64,000 nt of DNA from Deferrisoma camini S3R1. Its GTDB lineage: Bacteria; Desulfobacterota; Deferrisomatia; Deferrisomatales; Deferrisomataceae. Each line of letters starts with the position of its first letter. Within the stretch, counting starts at the first letter, position 1. The stretch covers positions 996,501 through 1,060,500 of the forward strand of contig NZ_JAFN01000001.1 in NCBI RefSeq assembly GCF_000526155.1, given 5' to 3'. This document shows, one piece after another, positions 57,691 through 64,000 of the stretch. The translations under genes were made by a program, and so were the position numbers. The notes beneath the pieces are model-generated. The model was not told the origin of the DNA. It made no database searches and worked only from the letters and a program-made list of their open reading frames with translations.

Positions 57691-58842
57691 TCACGCCTTC
57701 CGGTACGCCCAGCCGTAGTAGGCCGAGCTCACCAGGTCGTTGACGATCACCCCGGTGAGCACGGCCGCGGCGCCATCGCTGACCCCATGGGAGGGGAACA
57801 GCAGCATCAGGTTGACCATCAGGGCCACGCTCATCTCGCTCTGGGCGAGCACGCCCCAGCCCAGGGACCGCACCCCTCCGCGGGGGTTCAGCACCCAGCC
57901 GGCGGCGGCGCCTCCTGCGATTTTGCCCGCGAACCGGGCCGCCACGTACACGGCGGTGACCAGCCACGCCCCCCCGCCCAGCAGCCCCCACCAGGCCCCG
58001 GCCACCAGGAGCATTAGAAAGTAGATCGGCTTCTCGACCCGCAGCAGGCGGTCGTGGGCCGCCCGGGCCCCAGGATGCGCGTTGGCCACGATGCACCCCG
58101 CCACCGCATTGACCAGCACCGGCGACAGCCCGGCGTAGGCCGACAGCCCGCCGGTGAACAACACCGTGCCAGCCAGCACCGGAAGCTCGGCCTCCCGGGT
58201 GCGGGCCACCCCCATGGCCCCCAGCAGGATCACGGAGGACGCCAGGGCGAACCCCAGGGTCTGGGCCAGCCGGATCCACCCGCCGGGCACGAACCAGCAC
58301 AGGGCCGCCCCGAACAGCACCACCCCCCACAGGTCGTCGAAGGCCGAGCAGAACCGCAGGAACCGAAACGTGGGGTTCCGGCCCAGGGAGGTATGGCGGT
58401 CCACCAGGAACAGGAACGCGGTGGAGGTTCCCAGGCCCGAGGCGGCCAGGGCCAGGGCCAGGGGAACCGACGCGTCACCCCCGCGGGCCAGCACCCACCC
58501 CAACGAGCCGAACAGCGTGGCGAGCACCACCCCGTTGAGGGCCGCGCTGGCCGCGAACATGCGGCCCGGCAGCCGGCGCAGGTCGGCCGCCTCGAACTGC
58601 AGACCGAACACGAACCCCAGGTACCCCAGGCCCAGGCCCACGAACGGCTCGAGCCCCTGCAGCGTGGCCCGGTCGAGCACGCCGGTGATGCGGGGGCTCA
58701 ACAGCAGGCCCAACACCAGGAACTCCGCTCCGGTCAGGTAGAAGAACCGCCCGAACCGCCCGGCCCGCACCCGGCCGAGCCAGCGCTGTGAGACCGCCAG
58801 CCCCAGGGCCAGGAACACGGCGATGCCCACCAGTTCCCGCAA
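57691..58842 (-). CDS. Cation:proton antiporter-like membrane protein, second of a tandem pair
   Basis: The 383-residue protein has 10-12 hydrophobic segments and weaker CPA similarity: FVGLGLGYLGFVFGLQFEAADLR, ASGLGTSTAFLFLVDRHTS and SAFDDLWGVVLFG (DD pair in the ion-binding helix), then GWGVLAQSEMSVALMVNL. Start is TTG 58842, decided by AAGGAGG eight bases upstream; GTG 58833 would be too close. Length is short for CPA2. The first antiporter starts 3 bp after its stop, suggesting a heteromeric transporter or two specificities (inference). It follows the thioesterase gene by 4 bp. Confidence 0.85.
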   Translation of the reverse strand: MRELVGIAVFLALGLAVSQRWLGRVRAGRFGRFFYLTGAEFLVLGLLLSPRITGVLDRATLQGLEPFVGLGLGYLGFVFGLQFEAADLRRLPGRMFAASAALNGVVLATLFGSLGWVLARGGDASVPLALALAASGLGTSTAFLFLVDRHTSLGRNPTFRFLRFCSAFDDLWGVVLFGAALCWFVPGGWIRLAQTLGFALASSVILLGAMGVARTREAELPVLAGTVLFTGGLSAYAGLSPVLVNAVAGCIVANAHPGARAAHDRLLRVEKPIYFLMLLVAGAWWGLLGGGAWLVTAVYVAARFAGKIAGGAAAGWVLNPRGGVRSLGWGVLAQSEMSVALMVNLMLLFPSHGVSDGAAAVLTGVIVNDLVSSAYYGWAYRKA

Positions 58843-58846
58843 TCCC

Positions 58847-59236
58847 CTAGCCTCCTTCGAGCACGTGGCGATCGAGCACGAACGCCGTCAGGGTCCCCTC
58901 GAGCACCCGCCGGCCGGCCGCCTCGATCTCCACCCGGACCTTGCGCCTCTTGCCGCCGGCCTCCACCACCCGGGCACGGGCCTCCATGACCTCGCCTACC
59001 CGCACGGGCGCCGTGAACCGGACCTCGGCCGCTCCCAGGACCACGTTCGGGTGGTTCACCGCCATCATGACCGCATAGTCGGCCAGGCCGAAGGTGAACC
59101 CGCCGTGGACGAGGCCCCGGTCGTCCGCGGCCATCTCGGGCCGGGTCGCGAGCCGGGCCCGGCACTCCCCTTCCGCCAGCTCCACCACCTCGCCCACCCA
59201 ATCGGGGTGGATCGCCAGGTGCGTCCTGGGTTCCAT
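58847..59236 (-). CDS. Hotdog-fold thioesterase (PaaI-like)
   Basis: The 129-residue protein has the 4HBT/PaaI core: DRGLVHGGFTFGLADYAVMMAVN, with the HGG turn near 44-46, and AEVRFTAPVRVGEVMEARARV. It likely hydrolyses a small acyl- or aryl-CoA. ATG 59236 is chosen because CAGGAGGTG lies six bases upstream; the longer upstream frame runs through a dispersed repeat. It is the first gene of the thioesterase, antiporter, antiporter, NamZ transcription unit. Copy C of the TAACTTCGG element begins 16 bp upstream of the start codon. Confidence 0.9.
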   Translation of the reverse strand: MEPRTHLAIHPDWVGEVVELAEGECRARLATRPEMAADDRGLVHGGFTFGLADYAVMMAVNHPNVVLGAAEVRFTAPVRVGEVMEARARVVEAGGKRRKVRVEIEAAGRRVLEGTLTAFVLDRHVLEGG

Positions 59237-59251
59237 CGCTTCACCTCCTGC

Positions 59252-59530
59252 CATGTAACTTCGGTCGTCGGTCCACGGTCGTCGGTCTGGGGCCTTCGGC
59301 CCGCTGGGCAACCGAGCGGCCGAGCGGCTCTCGAGCCGCGCCAAAGCTCGGGGGTCTGCTGGAGAGCCGAGTGCGGGTACTTGGCTCGCCGCGCCCTCCG
59401 AACGCCCGGATCGCCTCCGGATCCCAAGGGTTCCGCTATCGGGGCCTGGATCGACGCGCAAGGGGCATGAGAAGACGCGGCGATCGGATGCCGCACTCGC
59501 GCCCGGCCGGAAGCGGGCCCCACGCCCCTG
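59252..59530 (-). repeat. Dispersed TAACTTCGG-type element, copy C, plus mosaic repeat
   Basis: 59252-59354 reads CATGTAACTTCGGTCGTCGGT ... GGGGCCTTCGGCCCGCT ... CGGCTCTCGAGCCG ... AAAGCTCGGGGG in the plus direction, like copy B. 59355-59530 matches 26070-26240 (CTTGGCTCGCCGCGCCC, GCGGCGATCGGATGC, CTCGCGCCCGGCCGGAAGC). CTCTAGTCTCTAG near 59593 belongs to the 7-mer type. No gene is seen in the 59237-59731 gap. Confidence 0.78.
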
Positions 59531-59731
59531 CGGCCACCTGCGCGCCTCTATAGTCGCCGGGCTAATCGTAACGGGCCGAGGCCCCCAAAACTTCTCTAGT
59601 CTCTAGCCCGCCGGAGTGTCGGCCGGTCCCGAGTATACCCTGGAATCGCCCCCGGCGCCCTGCTATAGTCCGCCCCGCCCGGGAAGGAGCCGAGCCCGGG
59701 AGCCTTGTCTCGCCCCGCTCGAGAGGTTGGG

Positions 59732-60850
59732 ATGCCCGACGTCCGCTTGTTGTACCGTTTGGTCGAGCGCCGCGCCGTCCAGGAGGACTGGGCCGGGGTG
59801 CTCGCCCTGATCGACCGGATCCGGGAGATCCAGGGGACCTCCCCGGACCCGGAGGATCGGTTCTTCCTCGGGTTCCACCGGGGGCTGGCCCTGGTGGAGA
59901 CCGGGGCCCCGTCCGAAGCGGTGCCCCTTCTGGCCGAGGTTGTGGAGATCGACCCGGACCACGTGGCCGCCCGGCTCCTCCTCGCCGACGCCCTCCTGCG
60001 GGACTCCCGTTGGGACGAGGCCCGCGCCCAGCTGGAGGCCGCGCTGGAACGGGCGCCGGACCATCCGGGCTGCCTGTGCGCCCTGGGCTGGGTGTTGTAC
60101 CAGCGCGGAGAGCGCGCCCGGGGCCGGCAGCTGTTGGAGCGGGCCACGGAGCTCCACCCCCACTACCCCCCGGGCCACGTGGACCTGGGGCTGATCCTGG
60201 CCGGCGAGGCCCGGTGGGAGGAGGCCGAGTTCCACCTGGAGGCCGCCATGGCCCTGACCCCGGACGACGCGGACGTGGCCGAGGCCCTCCGGGTGGTGCG
60301 GGAGGGCCGGGCCGGCGAGGCCGTGGAGCGCCAGCAGGTGCGGGCCCTCCTGCCGGAGATCCGGGCCCAGAGGCGGGGCTTGACCCCGGAGGAGAGGCAG
60401 GTGCTGCGGCGGCTGCGCGCCTGGCTCCGGAGCCACGGGGCGACCCACCTGGAGGTCCTCCTGGTGGAAGGGGTGTGGGCCGAGGTGGCCGCGGCCGGCA
60501 GCCGGCCCCGCCGGTTGGACGACGGATGGGCCGCGGGGCTCGCCTGGGCCTGCCACCGGATGCTCGGGCATTCGGTCCGCCGCCGGGAGGTGGCCCGGCA
60601 CTGGGGCGTGTCGGTCGACATCCTGGCCCGCCGGTATCGGGTGATCCGCCGGCTCCTCGACGCGGCCGACGCCTGGCCCCCCGAGGACGACCTGCCCCTG
60701 CCCTCTCCGACCGCATCGACGGTGCCGGCCGCCCTGATCCCGGTGGACTTCCAGAGCCGCCGGAGGCTGCCCGCCACCACGCCCTGCCCGTGCGGCAGCG
60801 GTCTGCCCGTGGAGACCTGCCGGCACACCGAGCCCGCCAACAAGGGGTGA
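59732..60850 (+). CDS. TPR protein with C-terminal SEC-C zinc motif
   Basis: The 372-residue protein has four or five tetratricopeptide repeats from about 20 to 190 (AVPLLAEVVEIDPDHVAARL, AQLEAALERAPDHPGCLCAL, LLERATELHPHYPPGHVDLG). A middle region with an HTH-like segment follows (RREVARHWGVSVDILARRY). A SEC-C metal motif closes the protein, CPCGSGLPVETCRH (about 353-366), as in the SecA tail that binds zinc and SecB or ribosomes. ATG 59732 follows GAGAGGTTGG. The probable role is an adaptor protein; partners are unknown. Its TGA is the first codon of a TGACTTCCG-type tandem array. Confidence 0.85.
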   Translation: MPDVRLLYRLVERRAVQEDWAGVLALIDRIREIQGTSPDPEDRFFLGFHRGLALVETGAPSEAVPLLAEVVEIDPDHVAARLLLADALLRDSRWDEARAQLEAALERAPDHPGCLCALGWVLYQRGERARGRQLLERATELHPHYPPGHVDLGLILAGEARWEEAEFHLEAAMALTPDDADVAEALRVVREGRAGEAVERQQVRALLPEIRAQRRGLTPEERQVLRRLRAWLRSHGATHLEVLLVEGVWAEVAAAGSRPRRLDDGWAAGLAWACHRMLGHSVRRREVARHWGVSVDILARRYRVIRRLLDAADAWPPEDDLPLPSPTASTVPAALIPVDFQSRRRLPATTPCPCGSGLPVETCRHTEPANKG

Positions 60851-61075
60851 CTTCCGCTAGGACGCTGGGAGGCTGGGACGCTAGGACGCCTAAAAACCTC
60901 CCTGATTTCAGATCGTTTCAAGCACGGCCCCGCATCCTTGGCGTCACCTCACCGTCTCGGTGGGGCATGGGGTCTGCTGGAGAGCCCGCCCGCCTAACAG
61001 GCCGAGCCCCCCAAGATTTTCTCTAGTTTCCAGTCTCCAGTTTCTAGTCTCTAGATGGTCCCGCACAGGGCCTGA
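60848..61075. repeat. 8-mer GCTRGGAS array and 7-mer YAGTYTC array after the TPR-SEC-C gene
   Basis: TGACTTCCGCTAGGAC starts at the stop codon of the upstream gene. Four units GCTAGGAC/GCTGGGAG/GCTGGGAC/GCTAGGAC run 60856-60887, followed by GCCTAAAAACCTCCCTGATT, which resembles 25977-26000. CTAGTTTCCAGTCTCCAG continues as a 7-mer array at 61023-61053. GGGGCATGGGGTCTGCTGGAG at 60962 matches 26056 and 59350. No gene is seen between 60851 and 61084. Confidence 0.8.
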
Positions 61076-61084
61076 CGAGGTTTC

Positions 61085-62155
61085 CTAGCCGGAGCCGGCC
61101 CGAAATCGCTGGGACACCTCTACCAGCAGATCCAGAATCGCCTCGGCCAAGCCTTCGTCCAGGCCGCCCATGCCGCACGACGGGGTGAGGAGACATCCCC
61201 TCCGCAGCAGGGACGGATCCACCCCGGCGCGGGCGAACCGTTCCATGGCTCCCACGAGCCGCCGGACCAGGTCCGGCGCCCCCACCCACCGGGCCTCCTC
61301 CGAGGTGGGCACGATTCCCCACGCGATCACCCCGCCCCGCTCCAAAAACCCCTGGGCCTCCCGGGGGTACAGGAGCATCTTGTCCAGGTAGTGGTAGGCG
61401 TCGAAGTTGACGATGTGGACTCCGCTTTCGAACAGCAGGCCCCAGTCGGTGTTTCCGCAACAGTGCACCCCCACCCACGCCGGTTCCCCGGCCAGGGCCT
61501 CGAGGGTGGGCCGCCACAGGTCCAGCACCATCTCGCGGGTCAGGCTCGAGTAGGCCGATCCGAACACCTCCATGACCGGCTCGTCGAGGAACACGATCAC
61601 CGGCGCCCCGACCCCCTTGAGCCGCCGCACCTGCCACAGCGCCTTCAGCGAGACGAGCTGGGCCACGGCCTCCCGAAACCCCTCGTCGTGGATCACCTCG
61701 CGCCCCTCAGGGTCCTTGAGCGAGGTGGCCATGGTGACCGGGCCGGTGACGTGGGCCTTCACGCACCGCAGATCGGTCGGCCGCTCCTGGACGAGGAGCC
61801 GCTCCAGGGCATAGAATCCCGGTGCCCGGTCGGCACCCAGAGCGAACGCCTCCAGGTCTCCCCCGAGGACCTTCTCGTAGAACCGCTCCAGGGCCGCGGC
61901 CGCCCGGTCGGGGCCCGGGATCCGCAGGTGGGCGTCCGCGGGGAACCCCTCGACGTACTGGGGCACCATGCCCTCCTGGGGGCTCCGGCGGGGCAACTGG
62001 GGCCAGAAGGGCAGCTCCCGAAGCCGACGCCACACCGCTGCCACGGCGACGTCCGGATCGGTGTGGGGCAAGCTGCCGATGCCGGTGGCCAGCCCACCGG
62101 GGGACAGAACGTTCCACAGTTCCGTCGCAGAGTTCCGAAGGGAAACCGCAGCCAT
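61085..62155 (-). CDS. MetE-core-like methyltransferase, paralogue of the 37.4-kb gene
   Basis: The 356-residue TIM-barrel protein shares with the 37424-38458 product the opening GIGSLPHTDPDVA, LPFWPQLPRRS, VFLDEPVMEVF, the His-Cys ligand pair in VHCCGNTDW, GGVIAWGIVPT and the late Cys in LLTPSCGMGG. These fit the MetE zinc site. The two differ enough to have distinct partners. ATG 62155 is the first Met, but it overlaps the divergent start of the next gene by two bases. The ribosome site on the minus strand is weak (GGAAAGGACGG), so the start is uncertain. It probably transfers a methyl group to a thiol. Confidence 0.82.
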   Translation of the reverse strand: MAAVSLRNSATELWNVLSPGGLATGIGSLPHTDPDVAVAAVWRRLRELPFWPQLPRRSPQEGMVPQYVEGFPADAHLRIPGPDRAAAALERFYEKVLGGDLEAFALGADRAPGFYALERLLVQERPTDLRCVKAHVTGPVTMATSLKDPEGREVIHDEGFREAVAQLVSLKALWQVRRLKGVGAPVIVFLDEPVMEVFGSAYSSLTREMVLDLWRPTLEALAGEPAWVGVHCCGNTDWGLLFESGVHIVNFDAYHYLDKMLLYPREAQGFLERGGVIAWGIVPTSEEARWVGAPDLVRRLVGAMERFARAGVDPSLLRRGCLLTPSCGMGGLDEGLAEAILDLLVEVSQRFRAGSG

Positions 62156-62432
62156 GGGGAAAACCGTCCTTTCCGTGGGGTTCTGGATCGTAGGGGCCCT
62201 GGTGTTGATCGGGAGTTGGCGCGCGGGGGGATGGGGCCTCGGGGTGCCGGTGTGCACGGGACTGGCCCTGGGCGTGGCCGGCCTGGACGTGTTCCGTCAC
62301 CGGGAGACGCTGACCTGGGACTGGGCCCTGGTCCGAACCCTGCTCCACCTGGCCGCGGCCGTGGCCCTGGCCTCGGCGGTGTTGTTCGCCCTGGCCCACC
62401 TGCTGGTCACCGGCCGGTTCGGGTTCAACTGA
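62154..62432 (+). CDS. Small three-span membrane protein
   Basis: The 92-residue product has three hydrophobic stretches: VLSVGFWIVGALVLIGSW, LGVPVCTGLALGVAGLDV and LAAAVALASAVLFALAHLLV. No motif is recognised. ATG 62154 shares two bases with the divergent MetE-like start (CCATGG), an unusual arrangement that leaves little room for separate ribosome sites. One of the two starts is probably misplaced. It lies convergent with the thioesterase gene, 15 bp between stops. Function unknown. Confidence 0.65.
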   Translation: MGKTVLSVGFWIVGALVLIGSWRAGGWGLGVPVCTGLALGVAGLDVFRHRETLTWDWALVRTLLHLAAAVALASAVLFALAHLLVTGRFGFN

Positions 62433-62447
62433 TCCGCGCGGGCGCCC

Positions 62448-62954
62448 TCAGGATCTCTGCCGAGACAGACCCTCGGCCTTCAGGATCGAGCGGGTGCGCA
62501 TGCGCTCCTCGCGGCGGTGGAGGGCCGCCTCCCAGCGCCGGCGGTCCTCGTCGGTCTCCAGCACCAGGGGGGGCACGGGCCGGGGTTTGCCGTGCTCGTC
62601 CAGGGCGACGAAGGTGAGATAGGCCGAAGCCGTGTGGCGAACCACCCCGGTCTTGGGGTCCTCGGCCTCCACCCGCACCCCCACCTCCATGCTGGTCCGC
62701 CCCACGTAGTTCATGGAAGCCTTCAGCACCACCAGGTTGCCCACGTACACGGGCGCGTGGAAGTCGAGCCGGTCGATGGAGGCGGTGACCGCGTTGCCCC
62801 GGCAGTGGCGGAACGCCACCACGCCGGCCGCGTCGTCGATCATCTTCATGATCATGCCGCCGTGCACGTTGCCGGCCAGGTTCGCGTGTTGGGGCAGCAT
62901 CATCTCGGCCACCTCCACGCGGGTCTCGGAAACCCTCCGGCCTTCCTCACCCAT
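62448..62954 (-). CDS. Acyl-CoA thioesterase (YciA/cytosolic long-chain hotdog family)
   Basis: The 168-residue protein has the acyl-CoA hydrolase core MMLPQHANLAGNVHGGMIMKMIDDAAGVVA, with catalytic Asp in MIDDAAG and NVHGG near 30-34, then ASIDRLDFHAPVYVGNLVVL and TSMEVGVRVEAEDP. It hydrolyses acyl-CoA to free acid and CoA. The C-terminal 30 residues are charged and variable. ATG follows AGGAGGAAC. It overlaps the upstream chemoreceptor gene by eight bases, so they are cotranscribed. Confidence 0.92.
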   Translation of the reverse strand: MGEEGRRVSETRVEVAEMMLPQHANLAGNVHGGMIMKMIDDAAGVVAFRHCRGNAVTASIDRLDFHAPVYVGNLVVLKASMNYVGRTSMEVGVRVEAEDPKTGVVRHTASAYLTFVALDEHGKPRPVPPLVLETDEDRRRWEAALHRREERMRTRSILKAEGLSRQRS

Positions 62955-64000
62955 CCGGTTCCTCCTCCGTCGGCTTGGCTCCGCCGTCCCGGGCCGTGTC
63001 GGCCCGCAACCCGTCGGCCTCGGCCACCAGGGTGCGCACGATGTCGTGGAACCCCAGCAGGCTGTCGGACGCGCTCTCCCCGGACTCGGCCACCGCGTTC
63101 AGGTGCCCTTCCAGGGCGGCCGCGGCCCGACGCTGATCCTCGAGCAGGCTGCCGATCTCCTCCACCTCGCGGGCGAAGCTCGCCATGAGCTCCGCGGTCT
63201 CCCGCCCGGTGTCCCGGTGGCTGTCGGCCGCGGCCCGCAGGGACTGGCTCAACGCCGCCAGGGTCTGGTTCAGGGCCTGGACCCGGTCCATCTCCTGCAT
63301 CCCCTGGTCCAGGTTCTCGGCCACCTTATGGAGGCTTGCGTTCACCTCGTCCGCCGCGCTCACCATGGCCCGGGCCTGCTCGTCCTGGGTCTGGGCCGCA
63401 CCGGCGATCCCCCGGGCCTCCTCCACGGCTGCGGTGACCGCCCGCTCGATCTGCTCGATCTCCTCCCCCGCCTTGGCGCCGAGCCCCCTGCCCTCCTCCA
63501 CCGCCTCGAGGCTCTCGGCCAGACCCCGGTTGGCCTCGGAGATGTTGGCCTGCACCCCCCGGATCAGCTCCCCGATCTGGGCCGCGTTCTCCCGGGTCCG
63601 GCGGGCCAGGCTGCGGATCTGGTCCGCCACCACCGCGAAGGCGGCCCCTTTCTCCCCGGCCTGGGCCGCCAGGATCGCCGCGTTCAGCGACAGCAGGCCG
63701 GTCTCCTCGGCCACCTCGGTGATCACGGCCAGGATGCCCTCGATCTCCCGGCTCTGCTCGCCCAGGGCCTGCACCGCCCGGCCCAGGTTCTCTGAGGCCC
63801 CCCGGATCCGATCGATCCCTTCGCCCACCCGCCGAACGGCGTCCTTTCCTCCCCGGGCCGAGCTCTCCACGTCCTGGAACAGGGCCAGGCTGCGGTCGAT
63901 CCGCCGCCGGATCTCACCCATGGCCCGCCCCACCTGGGCCACGAACGCGGTGGTCCGGTCGCTGGCCTCGCTCACCCGGTCCACGTTGCCGTGGATCTCC
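62947..64000 (-). CDS. Methyl-accepting chemotaxis protein signalling domain (5' end outside the window)
   Basis: At least 351 residues of coiled-coil cytoplasmic domain are present, and the frame is open to the window edge. The hairpin tip is EVAEETGLLSLNAAILAAQA followed by GEKGAAFAVVADQIRSLARR, the conserved MCP region that contacts CheA and CheW. Ala/Glu-rich heptads on both sides contain possible methylation sites. The helix then returns through a second long coil and ends in a charged tail (DGGAKPTEEEPDG). The sensor part is not visible. No che genes are in the window. Confidence 0.93.
   Translation of the reverse strand, partial: EIHGNVDRVSEASDRTTAFVAQVGRAMGEIRRRIDRSLALFQDVESSARGGKDAVRRVGEGIDRIRGASENLGRAVQALGEQSREIEGILAVITEVAEETGLLSLNAAILAAQAGEKGAAFAVVADQIRSLARRTRENAAQIGELIRGVQANISEANRGLAESLEAVEEGRGLGAKAGEEIEQIERAVTAAVEEARGIAGAAQTQDEQARAMVSAADEVNASLHKVAENLDQGMQEMDRVQALNQTLAALSQSLRAAADSHRDTGRETAELMASFAREVEEIGSLLEDQRRAAAALEGHLNAVAESGESASDSLLGFHDIVRTLVAEADGLRADTARDGGAKPTEEEPDG

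Overview
This is a gene-dense chromosomal window of very high GC (about 70% by eye). It looks like an anaerobic, Gram-negative bacterium of the old 'Deltaproteobacteria' (Desulfobacterota/Deferrisoma-like; inferred, not proven). Supporting signs are the block carD, PIN/TRAM protein, fused ispDF; CxxCH haem motifs in two envelope proteins; a complete outer-membrane FadL and lipase set; a GlrK/QseG/GlrR-type sigma-54 signalling operon; and succinyl-arginine catabolism. No tRNA, rRNA, CRISPR array, transposase or phage gene is visible.

Layout. 1-4.9 kb is an accessory island built around ADP-ribose and protein-modification chemistry: two decayed genes (an ADP-ribosylglycohydrolase and a PTP-like phosphatase, each missing its catalytic middle in frame), a Fic AMPylase, and an intact set of ARPP-1, a small zinc protein, a PTP-like phosphatase and an ADP-ribosylglycohydrolase. 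5-16.5 kb (minus strand) is a fatty-acid uptake and beta-oxidation regulon: fadD, a TetR regulator, a FadN-type fusion, thiolase and acyl-CoA dehydrogenase, then separately a VolA-like surface lipase and FadL. A clear sigma-70 promoter (TTGACA, 17 bp, TAGCAT) is followed by a GAATGA-ACAT-TCATTC palindrome. 16.7-24.6 kb holds a glycosyltransferase, a DUF362 ferredoxin, carD, PIN/TRAM, ispDF, a second acyl-CoA ligase and MscS. 24.7-31 kb has a SLOG-like protein, a TlpA thioredoxin, a response regulator with a lipoprotein hydrolase, and a SWIM-SNF2 ATPase. 31.4-34.9 kb is the GlrK/QseG/GlrR-like operon. 35-40 kb has small zinc proteins, a proteasome-like hydrolase with a candidate N-terminal serine, a MetE-like protein and a dihaem cytochrome. 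41-46 kb is a tightly overlapping operon of an M20 hydrolase, AstC, AstA and AstB. 46-50 kb has HtrA, a flavoprotein, YacG and an ExeA-like ATPase. 50.8-59 kb is envelope biology: a DsbC-like protein, a GHL10-PpiC fusion, Mpl, a NamZ-type muramidase and two CPA antiporters. 59-64 kb has thioesterases, a TPR-SEC-C protein, a second MetE-like protein and a chemoreceptor that runs off the edge.

Intergenic DNA carries unusual repeats. Degenerate 7- or 8-bp tandem arrays, most with a CTRG/CYAG core, sit on or just after stop codons; there is a family of about 100-bp elements beginning with TAACTTCGG; and there are small elements with terminal inverted repeats whose end supplies the TGA of the neighbouring gene. 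A long imperfect hairpin of about 160 bases lies at 48.7-48.9 kb.

All functional calls come from motifs and remembered family features, without database searches.
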